A stretch of DNA of 64,000 nucleotides from the NCBI GenBank assembly GCA_003260075.1, contig QLIY01000112.1, positions 8,126-72,125 on the forward strand, in the 5' to 3' direction. The position numbers and the translations under genes are program-made. The DNA comes from Phallusia mammillata. Its lineage: Eukaryota > Chordata > Ascidiacea > Phlebobranchia > Ascidiidae. Positions 37,010 to 49,784 of the stretch are shown one piece after another. Positions within the stretch are counted from its first letter, which is position 1. Each line of letters starts with the position of its first letter. The notes beneath the pieces are model-generated. The model saw only the letters and a program-made list of their open reading frames with translations, was not told where the DNA came from and searched no databases.

Positions 37010-38779
37010 TTAGGCCTGTACACCGTCCATCCAAATTCCCCACTCTGAAATAAATGAAAAAACAAATTATTTAGTTTTGAAAGATTATCACCAATCCGTT
37101 TGTCTTTGTTTTTCGAATGAAATAACATGTACAGTTACAAATCGTAAAATGAGTTTTCATGCAAAATAATGGAATATGTTTTCTGACAAATAATGCAATA
37201 TGTTTCTTATTACCGTGTCTATATAATTTGTATCAGAAACATTATCGGGCAAATAATTTTTGGCAATTTTGAATATTTACCTTCGACATCAATCACTCCG
37301 TCACCATTTTTGTCGGCCTCCTTCAAAAGTTCGTCAATTTCCCAATTCTCAATAGGTGGATCAGCAGAAACGCCCTCCAAAGCTTCACGAAGCTCGTCCC
37401 AATCAATGTAGTTGTCTCCGTCTCTGCAAACCAAGTTATAAATGGTGTTTATGTTTTCCGAAAAGTCGAAATTTTAAACATCAGCCACAAGCTCTTATTT
37501 TTTTGTGTAATTTCGGCCCACGGCATTGGCGTAGCCAGGAAAGGGGCCATGGCCCTACCCGAATTTATGAAGATGTATATCAAGAAATTTCAATTCAGTG
37601 TTTTGGTATCTCGTCTTGACTAAATTATCAAAAGATTTGCGAAAATTGACTGTTGCCATTGCGTTGTCGAAATCGAGATATATTTATAGTAAATATAGCG
37701 TTTGGTGGTCCCGTCGAACCACAGATTAGAAAAACACGCCATACACCTATATGGTTAGCAAAAAAAACGATTTTGAAAAACAAATTATTCGACCCCTTCC
37801 GAAACGTTCGGCTGCCTACGCCACTGGCCCATAGCTTGACTTAGAGATCCAACATATGTTGTCGTCAGTTGCTCAATATTATTGTACTATTTACCTGTCA
37901 AGCAAACGGAATAGATCTTTTAATTCCTCTTCGCTTGCCGTTTTTCCCTCTTCTGCAATCTGCATCACCATCATGATAAGAAACTCATCGAAATCGATTG
38001 TTCCGCTGCCTGAGAAATCATGTAATTTTATTTACTACAGTATTTATATCGCCTCAACAATTACGACGAGTCGAGCAACTTTTGTAATGTAAAAATTGTA
38101 TGTCAGCCTATGATTCGAAATTAATCTTAGGTCATGAGGTTATGATATTGTACATGTCTTTATGCGGCGTAACAGTGATGACGTAGTATTTCGTCATCAT
38201 ATTACAACTTTGCCATTACAGTAAGGCCATTACGTCATAGTGGTGCAAGGTAGGTATCTTTTACAATATTTAAACAAAAAGTTACCGTCAACGTCAACTT
38301 CTTCAACAATTTTTGCAAGCTCCTCTCGGTTTGGAGTTTGTCCCAACATTTTCATGACGCGACCCAATTCACTGGTACTGATGTCGCCACCGCCATCCTC
38401 ATCAAAGATGTCGAAAGCCTGTTTGAACTCTGGTGAATGTAAATACCAGGTAATGAGTAATGTTACATACGTTTCAGTATTTTGTCATTTTTTGGTAACG
38501 GACAGTTGTCAATACAATTTCTCAACAAACTAAAACGCTATCTAGGACAAAAACAATTCTTTTGCTGACATTACTTACCTGAAATTTGATCTTTCGTCAG
38601 GGATGCACGGGCGTCTTCGACTGTCATAGACTAAAGTAAAAAAACAAACAAACATTAGGTTCAACTACCGTTTTCAAACAGATTTTATCAAAGAGAGAAC
38701 ATAACTTATTATTTCCAGCTTAAGTGAGGATAAACACACTTTTGCGGCTATATAAATGGACATTTACCATGCTTACCAT
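37010..38779 (-). CDS. TNNC: Troponin C, 163 aa
   Basis: Exons 38777–38779 (ATG only), 38579–38630, 38286–38429, 37895–38009, 37281–37423, 37010–37044, all in phase. The product begins [16 protein letters not shown]. Four EF-hand loops: 28–39 ([12 protein letters not shown]), 64–75 ([12 protein letters not shown]), 104–115 ([12 protein letters not shown]), 142–153 ([12 protein letters not shown]). Loop I matches the vertebrate troponin C pattern DxDGGGDI rather than calmodulin. Loops II–IV keep Asp at 1 and Glu at 12. The end …DGVQA and the length are typical of troponin C, the Ca2+ sensor of the thin filament. The start depends on a 3-nt coding exon followed by donor GTAAGC; Met3 could also serve if the first exon is non-coding. 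Confidence 0.92.
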
Positions 38780-41354
38780 ATTGGCGTTTTGTCTGCAAAT
38801 TTGCTGTAAAATCCAACAACCTCTTAACCCGTTGACTGAACTAACAAACTCTTTCCTTCTTTGACTTCAACAATTTGAACAATGATTATTAGCATTGAAA
38901 ACAGTAGAAACTCTTTGATAAGCTTGTTTCTTTTTTCCATTTTTTGACCGCTTGTTAGCCCCTTGACCAGTTGCTGGACAACGCAGCAGGACCTCTTTAA
39001 CGCCCTCATTATGTTTCCCACCTTGTCAGCATGTCGGTGATAACAAGGTCGTTGTGTATTGTTGATTTCAATGCTACCCTGAGGTGTGATACAAAGGTCA
39101 CAGGAAAATTACTTTAAAAATGTTCCTTTTGCGGTACGTAAAATTCTTTTTGAGGTTGATTACATTTCACTGTTACGTAGCTATTACTGACCTGGTGATC
39201 TTTTTTGTGAAATTGTGTGGCTAGGTTTTTTCACCAAGCGAACGCGTCGCAGGTTACATGGAAATATTGAAAAAAAGTTTACGATTTAGTAATTTTACTT
39301 CTCACCAATTAAAAAGTCAAATTTTCTCCTTACCATATTTTTTGTGCTCATGTTTGCAAAAAGTATACACAATTAGTTATTTAATATCAACAACTGACAT
39401 GTTCAGCATACGAGGCAGGCAACGGTGCTTGTGATTCAACTTTCGGCGGATATTCTCCACTGGGCCTGCGGAGCTCGGTTGGTAGAGAGCGAGCGCGAGT
39501 CCCGGAAATACTCCTGTCGTGGGTTGGAATCCCATCATAGGCTAGATTTTTCGCCTCGCCGTATGGTGGTGCATGCTTGGTGACCGGCTGATTCGGCGTG
39601 GCGCCTGTAATCGGCCTAGCGTACAAACTAGTTACACTACATTTGTCGTTTGCTGCATGCAAGAATTCAAATCGACAATTTCATCACTTCACTCCTGAGT
39701 CACTGTTAAGGGTAACGTCTGATTAGAAGATCACGTGACTAAGTGTGACGTCATGCATGGTCTTCTATGACCGTTTTTCCACCCACACAAGTTTACTGTG
39801 TTTTATTTTTTATCTTGTGATGCTATGACAAAAGTTTTTGTTCGGAATGCTTTATTAGCTATTGTCAGTGCGGTATCAGATTTCTGTGCACTCACCTAAA
39901 TTTCTCATTACCGGTAAAAAAAAAAAACATAAATCGGAAGATAGCCAAGAAGTTACATTTCAATTTACAAAACACCTACACGAAATGTTACACGAAAAAC
40001 ACAAATGATACGAAATCTCGGGGGACTCTTAAGAGAAACAAATTATCGGTGGTGACAACGACATCTTTCATGTTTTTTAGGGAAATCCCTAATCCAGGGT
40101 TTCTAAACATGGGGTTACTATACCTTGGGAGTACAAAGCAACTGCAAGCAGATGGTACGAGATGCAGTACCAAAAGGGTTGTGCATATACCCATTCTTGA
40201 AACAGTGAAGTTTCGGTTCGGGGTGAAAAGGTTTTCTATGAGAAACGTTTACAACTGTGACACTAATGGGTAACCAATAGTCAATTTTATTTCCCAACAA
40301 CTTCAAGTTTATATACTTCCGTAATTGTATTCGGGTGCAATAAAATTTCATAAAAGTTAAACTAATTTGGCGAAAATTTCCCACGTATTTATTTTTGTTC
40401 GAGTTTGTATAGCCACTTGTCCCGTCGTTACAGGGAATTTATTATTTTCTTTTGGTTGGTTGGTTGTGCAACATACGCAAGCCGGTTGTCTGTAGCCAAT
40501 CACGTTCATTTGCTTCGTGTGATCCCACAGCGAAATATGACGTCACATTGAGGCGCCTGGTTGGCTTAAATTCCCAAGGGACACGTCATCCTAATGGAAC
40601 CCGTATTTGGTGCAACGAAAATAGCGAACCCAACTGCTTTGGTCCGCAGCGAGCTTCTGTTGATCTAATCCTTGCTTGACGTAAACTGTTGCATTCAAGG
40701 TTGGACTGTAGGGTAAGTATAGAGGTAGGACTGCATAGAGGTTCGTCTTATCACAGCAGGCCTTTCAGAAAGCATTGCTGCATCGTTTTGAATTGTAACA
40801 TACGGACCCCAACTAACAGGTAGGAACTCATCAGAGTTTATTTTAAAAGGATGTTTGCATGTAGCAAAACTTTAAGGAAGAGGTTATACATGTTGGCCTA
40901 CATAGCATTTTACCAGCGAGTGTTTGATGGAGTACAATAAGATCGTTTTGTTACTAACATTTAAACGTTAAATTGCCTGTTCCCAAATGTTCACACTTAT
41001 GCATGTTATACTTTGTCAAAACTTGACCGTACAATATGCGTTGAAGATTTACCCAAAAGCATTTAAAAGCAGCAATTGCACACAAACATTCTGGTTGGTT
41101 CTATAGATCCAGCAGAAAAAGAAACGTTTACTTTTCTATTCTTACCGACAATTTTTGAAGATAGTTTGAGAACAGACGTTACTGCTTAGAAGCCCAAGTA
41201 TCTGTATGTATGGAAATCCTTTTAATTCGAACAACATTTACATTTTTTTCACATAGGATTCTTCCAAAAAATTTTGTTATCCTTATAACAATATTTTTTT
41301 TACATTTATTGTTTTTGTCCTACTTTTCTTTACAATATCTCGTCTATAGGAAAC
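38780..41354. promoter_or_regulatory. Head-to-head intergenic, troponin C / troponin C-like
   Basis: The two EF-hand genes diverge from this 2.6 kb stretch. A tRNA-derived SINE (39461–39665) lies in it, and 40690–40815 could hold a 5' UTR exon of the plus-strand gene (not proven). A CAGGGTTTCTAAAC-like hAT terminus near 40096 has no clear partner. Confidence 0.45.
39461..39665 (+). repeat. tRNA-derived SINE
   Basis: Box A-like AGCTCGGTTGGTAGAG at about 39472 and box B-like GGGTTGGAATCCC at about 39521 are spaced as in a tRNA. About 130 nt of unrelated body follows. No poly-A tail identified, so the right border is approximate. Confidence 0.7.
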
Positions 41355-43346
41355 ATGCCGTTGACAGACAAAGAAGACAGAGAGGTTGATGAGTGCTTCG
41401 AGATGTTTGACGAGGAAGCGGAGGGCATTCTAGAAATGTCGAATCTGATGAAGATGATGGGACTACTCGGCTGGAATCCAACCATGCAAGATCTTGAAAC
41501 CCTTGTAAAAGAGTGTCGCATGACCCGTGAGTTATTAACATCCTAACTGAACCCTTTTTTGTATACACATAAGTGTTATTGTCTACATTTGTTCTCCTGT
41601 CATTTTAAACAATGTGTGTGCTTTGAAAGACTTCCAAAACTTCGAAAATTTTACTGAAATCCTTATTATTAACAACTGAGCTACTTTTGTTTTGGGTGTT
41701 TTTCTTGGCACAGTGTGCCAAATAACAATGCAAGCATCTAGTTACATACTCATATTACATCTGACGTGGCCCTTCATATCACTGATGATGGCATGGGCAT
41801 TTGCCGAATCGTTTAAACGTTTTTTTATCTTGTAACCTAAACTAAAGTTTCCAAGACAAACTGACATCTTTAACGACTCTGTGCACTAGTTTTAAACAAT
41901 AACAGAACAGCTCAAATAAATGTAGTTTTTGTCCTCAGAAATTAAAAAAATGACAAAGCAACAATTCAAAGATCTTATGGTACACTGGTACAAAAACCAC
42001 ACCAAAGATAATGAGCAGCAATTAAAAGAGGCATTCAGTGTATTCGACACGGTAATTTGTTTGTTTTGTCGGAATCAATCATTTTTTTACAAATTGTTTT
42101 ACTTTTTTAAAAAGTATTTGCTGCTTTGCTAACAACTGCCGCCAATGGTTCCCTATACAGTTAAAAGCAAAATGTACGCTTGGTTTTAATTTGTTCTAGT
42201 CCAACATAGAGTAGATATTTTCCATACAAATTCTGTAAAAAAGTTAAAACAAATCCTGTTGTAATTTTTCACAAGTCTGGAAATGTTTATTTCGAAGTTA
42301 AAATCAGTTGACAGTCTTAAACAAATATATATCACTATAAAGCATCTTAAGTGTCTATAAATCAATTTACCTGAATTCCTGTTGGGTAAAAATTCAAATA
42401 AGAAAAAAATTTTTACAACTTGGACCTTTATCTAAAATTTTCAGGATGGCAGCGGCTACATCGAGTGGGATGAATTAAAATATGTGATGCAAGGAGCCGG
42501 GGAACCACTCACTGATGATGAGGTTGTGCTTATGATGAAGGAAGCTGACAAAGACGGTGACGGAAGGATTGATTACAAAGGTGCGAATTCTTAAAAATGC
42601 AACCAAAGCAAAATATATGGCACTTGATGTTTAACTTAGAAACCCACCAACGGGTATACGTGGGGAAAACATATCTTCTTTATTGTTGTCAAGGAAAATT
42701 AACAGATGTCGACTGAACTGTAAATGTTCTCTGTTTCTTTTAGTATTTATTTTAATTTCAAAGTTTCGTTATGCTTTATACCAGTGATTCTCAACCTTGT
42801 ACTAATCGTAGACCACCTGCCGATTTTTTCTGTCGCTGCATACCAACTAAACTGTTTGATTGACCATAGGCATATTTTTCTCGCCCAAGCCCAAATATTT
42901 CTGGAACCAGCAAGTACAAATTAAAAAAATGTGTAAAACACGAGTTTTGTCCCAAACCAAGGCTGATCAGTTTGGTCTGTTTAGTTTCATTTATTTCGAG
43001 AAAAAAAGCTACTCACGAACTACCTGAAAAGATCCGACGTACCTCTATAAGTGCATGTACCACAGGTTAAGCGCCACTGCCTTATTCTATCATGATTGGG
43101 AAACAGTTTTTTTTGGTTTTGGAAATAATATTTTTGTGATATTTAATGCTTTGCGAATCCATGGTCTTATGTAGCTCTGATTTTAATATACTTTTAATGC
43201 ATCGGGTTGTGGCAAAACACATTTCCTTCCAAATCACTGTAGCAGTTGTTCTAGCACGAAGCATTTTCTCTTTGCTCACAAAAGTTTATTTATTTTGTGC
43301 AGAGTTTGTGTGTATGATGCAAGGAGACCAGGAACTGCTTTCCTAA
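41355..43346 (+). CDS. Troponin C/calmodulin-like protein with non-binding N-lobe, 154 aa
   Basis: Exons 41355–41526, 41939–42051, 42445–42580, 43303–43346, all in phase. Starts [18 protein letters not shown] and ends [10 protein letters not shown]. The C-lobe has two canonical EF-hand loops: 94–105 ([12 protein letters not shown]) and 130–141 ([12 protein letters not shown]). The N-lobe loop at 19–30 ([12 protein letters not shown]) has Asn instead of Glu at 12 and lacks the Gly-6 pattern; the second N-lobe site ([14 protein letters not shown]) has no acidic ligands. It is diverged from the adjacent troponin C, facing the other way, so a tandem-inverted duplicate is likely. Could be an arthropod-like troponin C, a calmodulin-like protein or a myosin light chain relative. 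AATAAA at 43531–43536. Confidence 0.85.
42782..43079. mobile_element. hAT-type miniature element, older
   Basis: Ends CAGTGATTCTCAACC and GGTTAAGCGCCACTG. Flanks CTTTATAC and CCTTATTC agree at five of eight bases. In the last intron of the troponin C-like gene. Confidence 0.7.
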
Positions 43347-43852
43347 ACCCACCACAATGTCGTCAACACCGAAAAAACATTGTAAATTTGCCGGGAAGCA
43401 ACCTTTTTAAACCCGAAAATATCCTCCAATTGCTTGACCGTCACCTTGTAAATATAGGTTGTTACATTTTTCTGTCGGAGCATTTATATCAAAGGTGATG
43501 TGTTAGAAAGCGTCACGGTGGTTTTTCAGTAATAAATAATGTTCAAATTGTCTCTGAATTGAATTAAATTTTGAATTGGAATCTGCCGCAGACGGGTTTA
43601 AACTGAGGCGTTTTTGAACAGAAATCGTATTAAATCTTGTACGTAGAAAATGTTAATGCTCCCAAAGTGCGAATGTGCATAAATACTGAGATACATCAAC
43701 ATACGCAAAGACTGAATGTCTTAGTAAATGGCACGCGGCCTGCGTTTTGTGTTAAGGTTACAAAATAGGCTATGTGTGATATAGCATACAAAACATGCCC
43801 ATTATCTTAAAAGCAATTGTGTTAAAAAATCAAGTTGTTGTTTCGAAATCAA

Positions 43853-44052
43853 AGCTTTATGGCGAAGATACGACTGCTTCGAGGCGCATTGCGGCACAAA
43901 CTCGCCACATGCTCAGGTCTCATGGGACGTAACAGCTGCATGCTCCCTGCGAGATATATTGAGACATCGGGCACATGTGTGCTGATGTAGTGACGCCACA
44001 GCACACGGCGACGCTTTTGAAGACGTTTACAGCATCGAGGCACAACATATGT
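43853..44052. other. Possible small exon, strand unclear
   Basis: More GC-rich than its surroundings and open on both strands. On plus, ATG at 43859 gives a basic, Arg/Leu-rich start (MAKIRLLRGALRHKL) that looks like a mitochondrial presequence, ending at a TAG near 43990. On minus, a 64-codon frame with many Arg runs the other way. No family recognised and no convincing partner exon on either strand. Confidence 0.2.
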
Positions 44053-44338
44053 AAAACATTACTCAACACTCTGAAATCATATTCATATTGCGGTGTGCAA
44101 TTCACATGTCAATTATTTAACGACGGTTTGGTGTTGAATTGATTCACTTTAGTTTATTACCCCTATTAGTTCAGTTCAGTTGAGTTCAATTTGCATTTTA
44201 AAACACATACAAAATTGAACTAAAACAATCCCCAAGCCGGATATAGCAGCGCAACGTTAATAATTTCAGGGTTCGCAAAAAAGTGGACGGCGCATTTGGG
44301 ATTGCTAAACGCGCCGTAACTACAATTTCATTATAAAG

Positions 44339-44655
44339 CAGGGGTGGGCAACCTGCGGCCCGCGGGCCACATGAGGCCCTTGATTCAAGGTTGTGCGGCC
44401 CGTGGTCACGCTTGAATTTGAAATGTACTGACAAACGAGTCCAACTGTTATATAGTTTGAGCTGATTAATGCGCCTGGTGCTATTTTTTGCGACCTGGCA
44501 ATATGTGGCTAGAATCAAATGCGAATTTTACTTGTAGTTAAGCATATTTGGTAAGCAACGAAGTAAAATCACTTTGTGTTATACACAGGTGCGGCCCGCG
44601 AGCTAATTTTGACTTTTGTTTTTGGCCCCACAGTAACAAAGGTTGCCCACCCCTG
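44339..44655. mobile_element. hAT-type miniature element (CAGGGGTGGGCAACC ends)
   Basis: Ends CAGGGGTGGGCAACC and GGTTGCCCACCCCTG, perfect duplication TTATAAAG (44331–44338, 44656–44663). The interior with GCGGCCCGCG at both sides matches, in reverse, the element at 56474–56991. Confidence 0.92.
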
Positions 44656-45562
44656 TTATAAAGCGTTATGTGACGTGGGGAACAAGAAAGTGAGTTTTGG
44701 ATCATGTTATGTACCATGTTTATTCAGATCAATAATATTATAAAATACTAATACTACTAGACGCATGACGCAAACGTTTTACTATGGAGATGAAAAAAAA
44801 CTGTTATCCTATCAGTTGCACCCCCCTGATGAACGCTATATTTCCCTAATGGTTTAATTGCCCTAAATAAGTTAAAGAAATATGATTCAAGTTTAAGCGT
44901 ATTTGGGACTGTAGGGTAGTACTAAGCATAAAGTAAACTGCCTATGACAAAATATGAGCACCAACAAGATTTTCTCCTTAGTGCGATGTTACTACCTCCT
45001 GCGGAAATAACTCTTCGAAATTATTGCCACGAGGTAGCGCTAAATGGTCAAAAGTGCCTGGCGCCAAATGCGCTTAACTTTACGCAGTCTAGTGATTTTA
45101 ATGATACGAACGAAGCAAAAAAGTGACCACATGATACGATATAGTGGTGCGAACACAAACTTGAAGGTTGCCAACGATACTTATCAGGCGTTCACTGTTA
45201 AACTTTAAGGAACACTTTTGGTGAAATGTGAATTAAACATCAACCAAGCTGTGTGGTTATCACAATCCTATTAGCAAGTAGAAAAGCAGTGTTTTACAAC
45301 ACATAAAAACCAGAATCTGTCCAGTTGAGGTTTTTGTTTGTTCATTGAAAAAAGCATATAAATACAGACATATAGGCTATATTCCTTACAAAAAGATAAT
45401 ATGTTCCTTAATGTTGTATCATTCGCTAATATCTTCATTTGACCTATAGCTTTAAGTCTAATCCAGAACATTAGACCAATGGTATTTGCTTTCCTAGTTT
45501 TCGGATAAGCGTGTCTATAGTTTTAATAGTAATATCGCGTAGCATTGTACCTTACCTTAGCT

Positions 45563-45737
45563 CAGGGGTTCTTAACAAAGGGGTGCGAGAACTGTTCCTA
45601 GGGGGTGCGGGGGTGCATGTATAAAATTTAAATTACAATGGTTTTGTTATTTAAGCAATTACAGAAGGGGGTGCGGGGGGGGGGGCTGGTTGGTAATTTG
45701 AAAGGGGTGCAGCAAGGAAAAAGCTTAAGAACCTCTG
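45563..45737. mobile_element. hAT-type miniature element, 175 bp
   Basis: Ends CAGGGGTTCTTAAC and GCTTAAGAACCTCTG, perfect duplication CCTTAGCT (45555–45562, 45738–45745). The G-rich interior (GGGGGTGCGGGGG) includes an 11-nt G run. Confidence 0.88.
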
Positions 45738-46304
45738 CCTTAGCTGATCACGGGCGGAAGCGAAACACCATAGAAAAGTTCGTGGTTTCATAAATCGAAA
45801 TTCTTCCGAGGCAGATGACAGAAATCGGATGCTTGAGATACTTTCGCCTCGAATTACGTAAGCTCAATGCAACGCTTACTGGTAGCGAAACCCCGGCACA
45901 TTCCAATCATATGACATATATTGTCAGATAGTTAAGTATACGTGATCAGAAACTTTTCCAGGCCCCAGCAGCTATAAATAAATAAATAAATAAATACGCA
46001 AGGAAATACAATTTCACTAAGTTTAGCAGAATACTACTAACGTTGACAAGAAACATACAAACCTATATTTACTATTGTCTTGACAGAATCTTTTAAACCG
46101 CGACTTTCTGACCATTAAATGATGTTAAGAATCAAGCTAATGTGCGATTTAATTTGAAAGTTTACCATTTTAATTGCAACAGGTTTCAGACCTTCCGTTT
46201 ACTTTTTGTTTGTTGTAAATTACATATGTTTGTTTAACATTTGTGTCTGCATTGCGACTGCCACCAAAAAATATACGCGCAAAGGCATTATGAATAGGTT
46301 AGAT

Positions 46305-46621
46305 CAGTGGTTCTCAAACTGTAGTACACGTACCATTAGTGGTACGCCGGAACTTTTCAGGTGGTACGCGAGTAGCTTTATGCTATGCTCAATTTATGAC
46401 CGATTTAAAATTGCAACTCAACTGACCCAACTGATCAGCCTGGTTTGGGCGAAACTCTTGTTTTGGACATTCTTTGAAATTGCTAAATATGCTATCCAGG
46501 TTAAGAAAAGGACCCATTTCTTGGTTTATCCATTCAAACAGGGTTTAGGACTTGAGGTGGTGCGCAGCGTTAAAAAAAGAAGTCGGGTGATACGCGATCC
46601 GTATAAGATTGAGAACCACTA
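46305..46621. mobile_element. hAT-type miniature element
   Basis: Ends CAGTGGTTCTCAAAC and TTGAGAACCACTA, perfect duplication GGTTAGAT (46297–46304, 46622–46629). The palindrome GTACCATTAGTGGTAC is near the left end. Part of it (TGCGCAGCGTTAAAAAAAG…) recurs right after the poly-G at 46827–46882. Confidence 0.88.
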
Positions 46622-46823
46622 GGTTAGATAGATCCATCACTTTGTCCACTCGTTGTCCATTATTGGTTATCATTACATAAATTAGATCAATCATACACAT
46701 GAAGCCAGCAAACAGAAACGCAGAAAAGATCAAGTATTAGGTACCTTTCCTTAATCGCCTATTTCAGGCAGGAGAAGCTCGATTTCGGACGAACCTGTCG
46801 CTCATGGCAGGGGATTTCCGCTG

Positions 46824-46826
<3 letters not shown>

Positions 46827-46883
<57 letters not shown>

Positions 46884-46918
46884 GCGCAGCGTTAAAAAAA
46901 GAAGTCGGGTGATACGCG
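46827..46918. repeat. 56-nt poly-G and restarted element fragment
   Basis: Poly-G at 46827–46882 is followed by TGCGCAGCGTTAAA…GATACGCG, which repeats 46561–46596 of the element 260 bp upstream. A junction artefact is the simplest reading. Confidence 0.85.
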
Positions 46919-48308
46919 AAAAAATTTAATACGGTGGTGTCATTACTTCTCGGACAAAGTTAGTGCTGACTGATATGATTACACAGTTGTGGTGCAATGA
47001 GAAAAAGTATGTAGCTCAGCTCTATAGGTAAGGTTGTAATGGGTTTATTTTTAAATGTGATTTTCGGTTACTAGCTACAACCAATTGTACAATTGAGGCA
47101 ATCCCATTGTACGCTATGGTCGATGTCTTGAAAGTTGGAATGACGATATGGTAGCATTTGATGTTGAATTTAAATGATAAAATATTATATAGGCCTAATA
47201 TTATATTATATAGGCCTAATATTATAGCCATATAGTAATACACTAAAAGACAAAAGTTGCAATAAAAGAGAAAGATTCAACAGTTTTGAGCTAATTTGAG
47301 ACTAATCAAAACAAACTTACGCCAGTTTTGAACTTTTAAAGTAAGTGTATAGCATTTGTTGTGATTGACTACAAAACATCAGATCTGAAATACCTCAAGG
47401 GTGTTTCTATCTACCTCACAGCAGACTTCGTTCGTTGAGCCGAAAATGCAACGCTTTGTTGCTTTTCCGTTGCGTTTTTTATGCGCCAAAGGCACAACGC
47501 ACCAAAGCACTTTACAGGTTAGAGCTCCCGTTACACCAGAACTGGCTTCCCTTGCGTGTGAATAAGAGCCCATTGTTATGCTAGTTGCGGCAGCACTATT
47601 TCCGGTAACAGAGGTATTCGGCAGTCAGCAAAGCAAAGCGATGCTGCAAAATAGACCGGCACTTATGTACATCAGCTGGTAGGTTTTTTGTCAGTATTGT
47701 TGTGGTTAGATTTGAGGTAATGTTGTGCTGTTTTAGGCAAGGTGTATTTTGAGCGCTAACTGTGCTTAAAACAGTGTTGTCAGAAGGCGTTGTGATTTGA
47801 AGGTTAGAAATTAGGTTCAAATGTCATTGACCATAGAATTACGTCAAATCTGAATACTGGAGAGACCAATGTTAGCAATGTATTGTGGTCAAATAACAAG
47901 TACAGATTTCCATATGCGTTACAGAACTCGTAAATCATAATTAGACCAACGACAAAGCTATTGAAAGATTTGTTTTGAAAAACATGGATTTGCATGTTAT
48001 TTAGGCCCATTTAAAGTCTACATACTGATTGAGTTTAACGTTTTTGGTAATATTAGCTACCTTGCAAAAATTAATATTAAGTTATATGGTTCTTTTAACG
48101 TAGTTTAGAACAGGGTCAGTTCAAAAAAACATACATGTGCAATGTTTAGGGTTGTTTGGAATTCGAATATTGGGTAAAATTTGCCTTTTGTGACGGTATA
48201 ATAGCCACATTGCGAGCTAAAATCAGGTTGTATGGTACTTTAATCTCGGCGCAGCAATTCCTAAAATCGGTACGCCTACACATTGTGTTTTTACTTCTAA
48301 CCCTACAG

Positions 48309-48441
48309 GACGGGAGGGGTCATTTTCTGACCGTTATAGTCACTAACAATAGACCCGCGGATTCCGGTTTTCAGATCTTACCCATTCAGGCCATGTCAAG
48401 CTTAACAATCGCGCCCCCTGCCAAACCTACTATTATCCCAG
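48309..48441 (+). other. Candidate orphan exon
   Basis: 133 nt between an acceptor (CCCTACAG) and a donor-like CCCAG/GTCCTT, open in one frame. It encodes 44 residues, including VTNNRPADSGFQI and then SSLTIAPPAKPTIIP. The first part resembles the end of an Ig-like strand (…ADSG…) and the second a Pro-rich linker. No neighbouring exon of the same gene was found, so it may be a pseudo-exon. Confidence 0.3.
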
Positions 48442-49245
48442 GTCCTTAAACCAGAAGCGCAGATATTTATACCCAACCTGATTCTTACACATATATAGTC
48501 CTGTTGTTTCGGGTGCATTTTTGTGTGACCGAATTTTAGTTTTGGTTCAAGGGACAGAAACAGGCGCTACTCTAGCTTGTGACGTCACAATGGAGTTTGA
48601 CGTAGTTGTTACAAAACATGAAATACTGCAAAATGCTAAAAATTGAGACGTAAAAGCAACAGACCAAGCTTGTCATATAGCTGCTAAAGACTGTGCACGA
48701 ATGTAAACATTATTAGGAAACTTCAAATTGAGTTTTGTTACATATAAATTGCACCAAACACAAAAATCCTTTGAGCACGTGGTTATGCTTTTTCAATCAC
48801 GGCGATACGTTATTTTTCACTTTTTAATTTGTCTATTCAATCTTTAGGCAATGGTTTCATGCAATCAACACGTTCCGTTACTACAACACGACAAAAAAGC
48901 TAAATTCGATAATTCCATACGTTTACACAACTTTCAATTTAAATGCCAGGGCGAAACAGAACGGCCGTTTAGTGTTTTTGCGTTTCAGCTGATAAGGCGC
49001 TGAATTTTCGGCGAATTTCACGCAGAAAGCGCACGACCCTCGAAGCATTTCACGGTCTTGTGGTTACGCTGCGAAACCACTGCAGCAAGGTTTTCCCAAA
49101 ACAACAGGTCTCGAAAGTTCTCTTAAGAGAAATTTCGAAACAACAGTTCGTTAAGACCGTTGTCAGTCAGCCGTAACAGATTTGTTGACGATTTTAAAAA
49201 GGTTGCGAAAGTGAAAATACGTTCAACGTTCGTTACTAGTTGGAC

Positions 49246-49360
49246 AAACTAAGCGAAAATATGAAAACAAATAAGAATAGGTTACGAAAAAAATCAATTA
49301 TGAAACTAAGCGAAAATATGAAAACAAATAAGAATAGGATACGAAAAAAATCAATTATGA
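49246..49360. repeat. 57-bp tandem repeat, two copies
   Basis: Copies 49246–49302 and 49303–49359 differ at one base (GGTTACG versus GGATACG). A third copy starts with AAACAAAGCG and decays. Confidence 0.9.
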
Positions 49361-49451
49361 AACAAAGCGTAAATTACTTTCGAAACTATGCAGTTTCAAA
49401 AAACATAGTATGTCGTTGATACTATGTTGCGTATATTTTCATTGTCTATAC

Positions 49452-49763
49452 CGGTGGTTCCCAACCGGGGAGGAATTCCTCCCCAGGGAGGAATTTTATG
49501 AGTTCAGGGGAGGAATTTCATAAAAACTGCAAAAAAATTACATTGGAAATGTTACAGAATATTTCTGTGTGTACATTATTATGTCCATTAAAATTTGGAC
49601 CCAGTTCACATTTGGTAAAGGATTCTGAATGGACATCCCTAATTATAAGGTCTATTTCAAATTGCTATAATTTTTTATGTTATATTTGTTTTTCTTGGGG
49701 AGGAATGAATAGTTCGAAAATGGGCGAAGGGAGGAATGTAACAAAAAAGGTTGGGAACCACTG
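49452..49763. mobile_element. hAT-type miniature element
   Basis: Ends CGGTGGTTCCCAACC and GGTTGGGAACCACTG, perfect duplication GTCTATAC (49444–49451, 49764–49771). GGGGAGGAAT motifs occur near both ends. Confidence 0.9.
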
Positions 49764-49784
49764 GTCTATACTGTGTAGCTATAA

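Noticed and set aside
40452..40679. Coding exon upstream of the troponin C-like gene
   Set aside because: The frame is open, but there are no matching splice sites in phase and no recognisable protein. It may overlap a 5' UTR exon at most.
44339..44655. CpG-rich regulatory island
   Set aside because: The GCGGCCCGCG sequence is part of a hAT-type element with TTATAAAG duplications and recurs at 15755 and 56474.
47379..47573. Small minus-strand protein in the gene-poor interval
   Set aside because: Only an open frame; no domain, splice context or conservation signal.
49246..49360. CRISPR-like repeat
   Set aside because: Two head-to-tail 57-bp copies without spacers; a simple tandem duplication in a eukaryotic genome.
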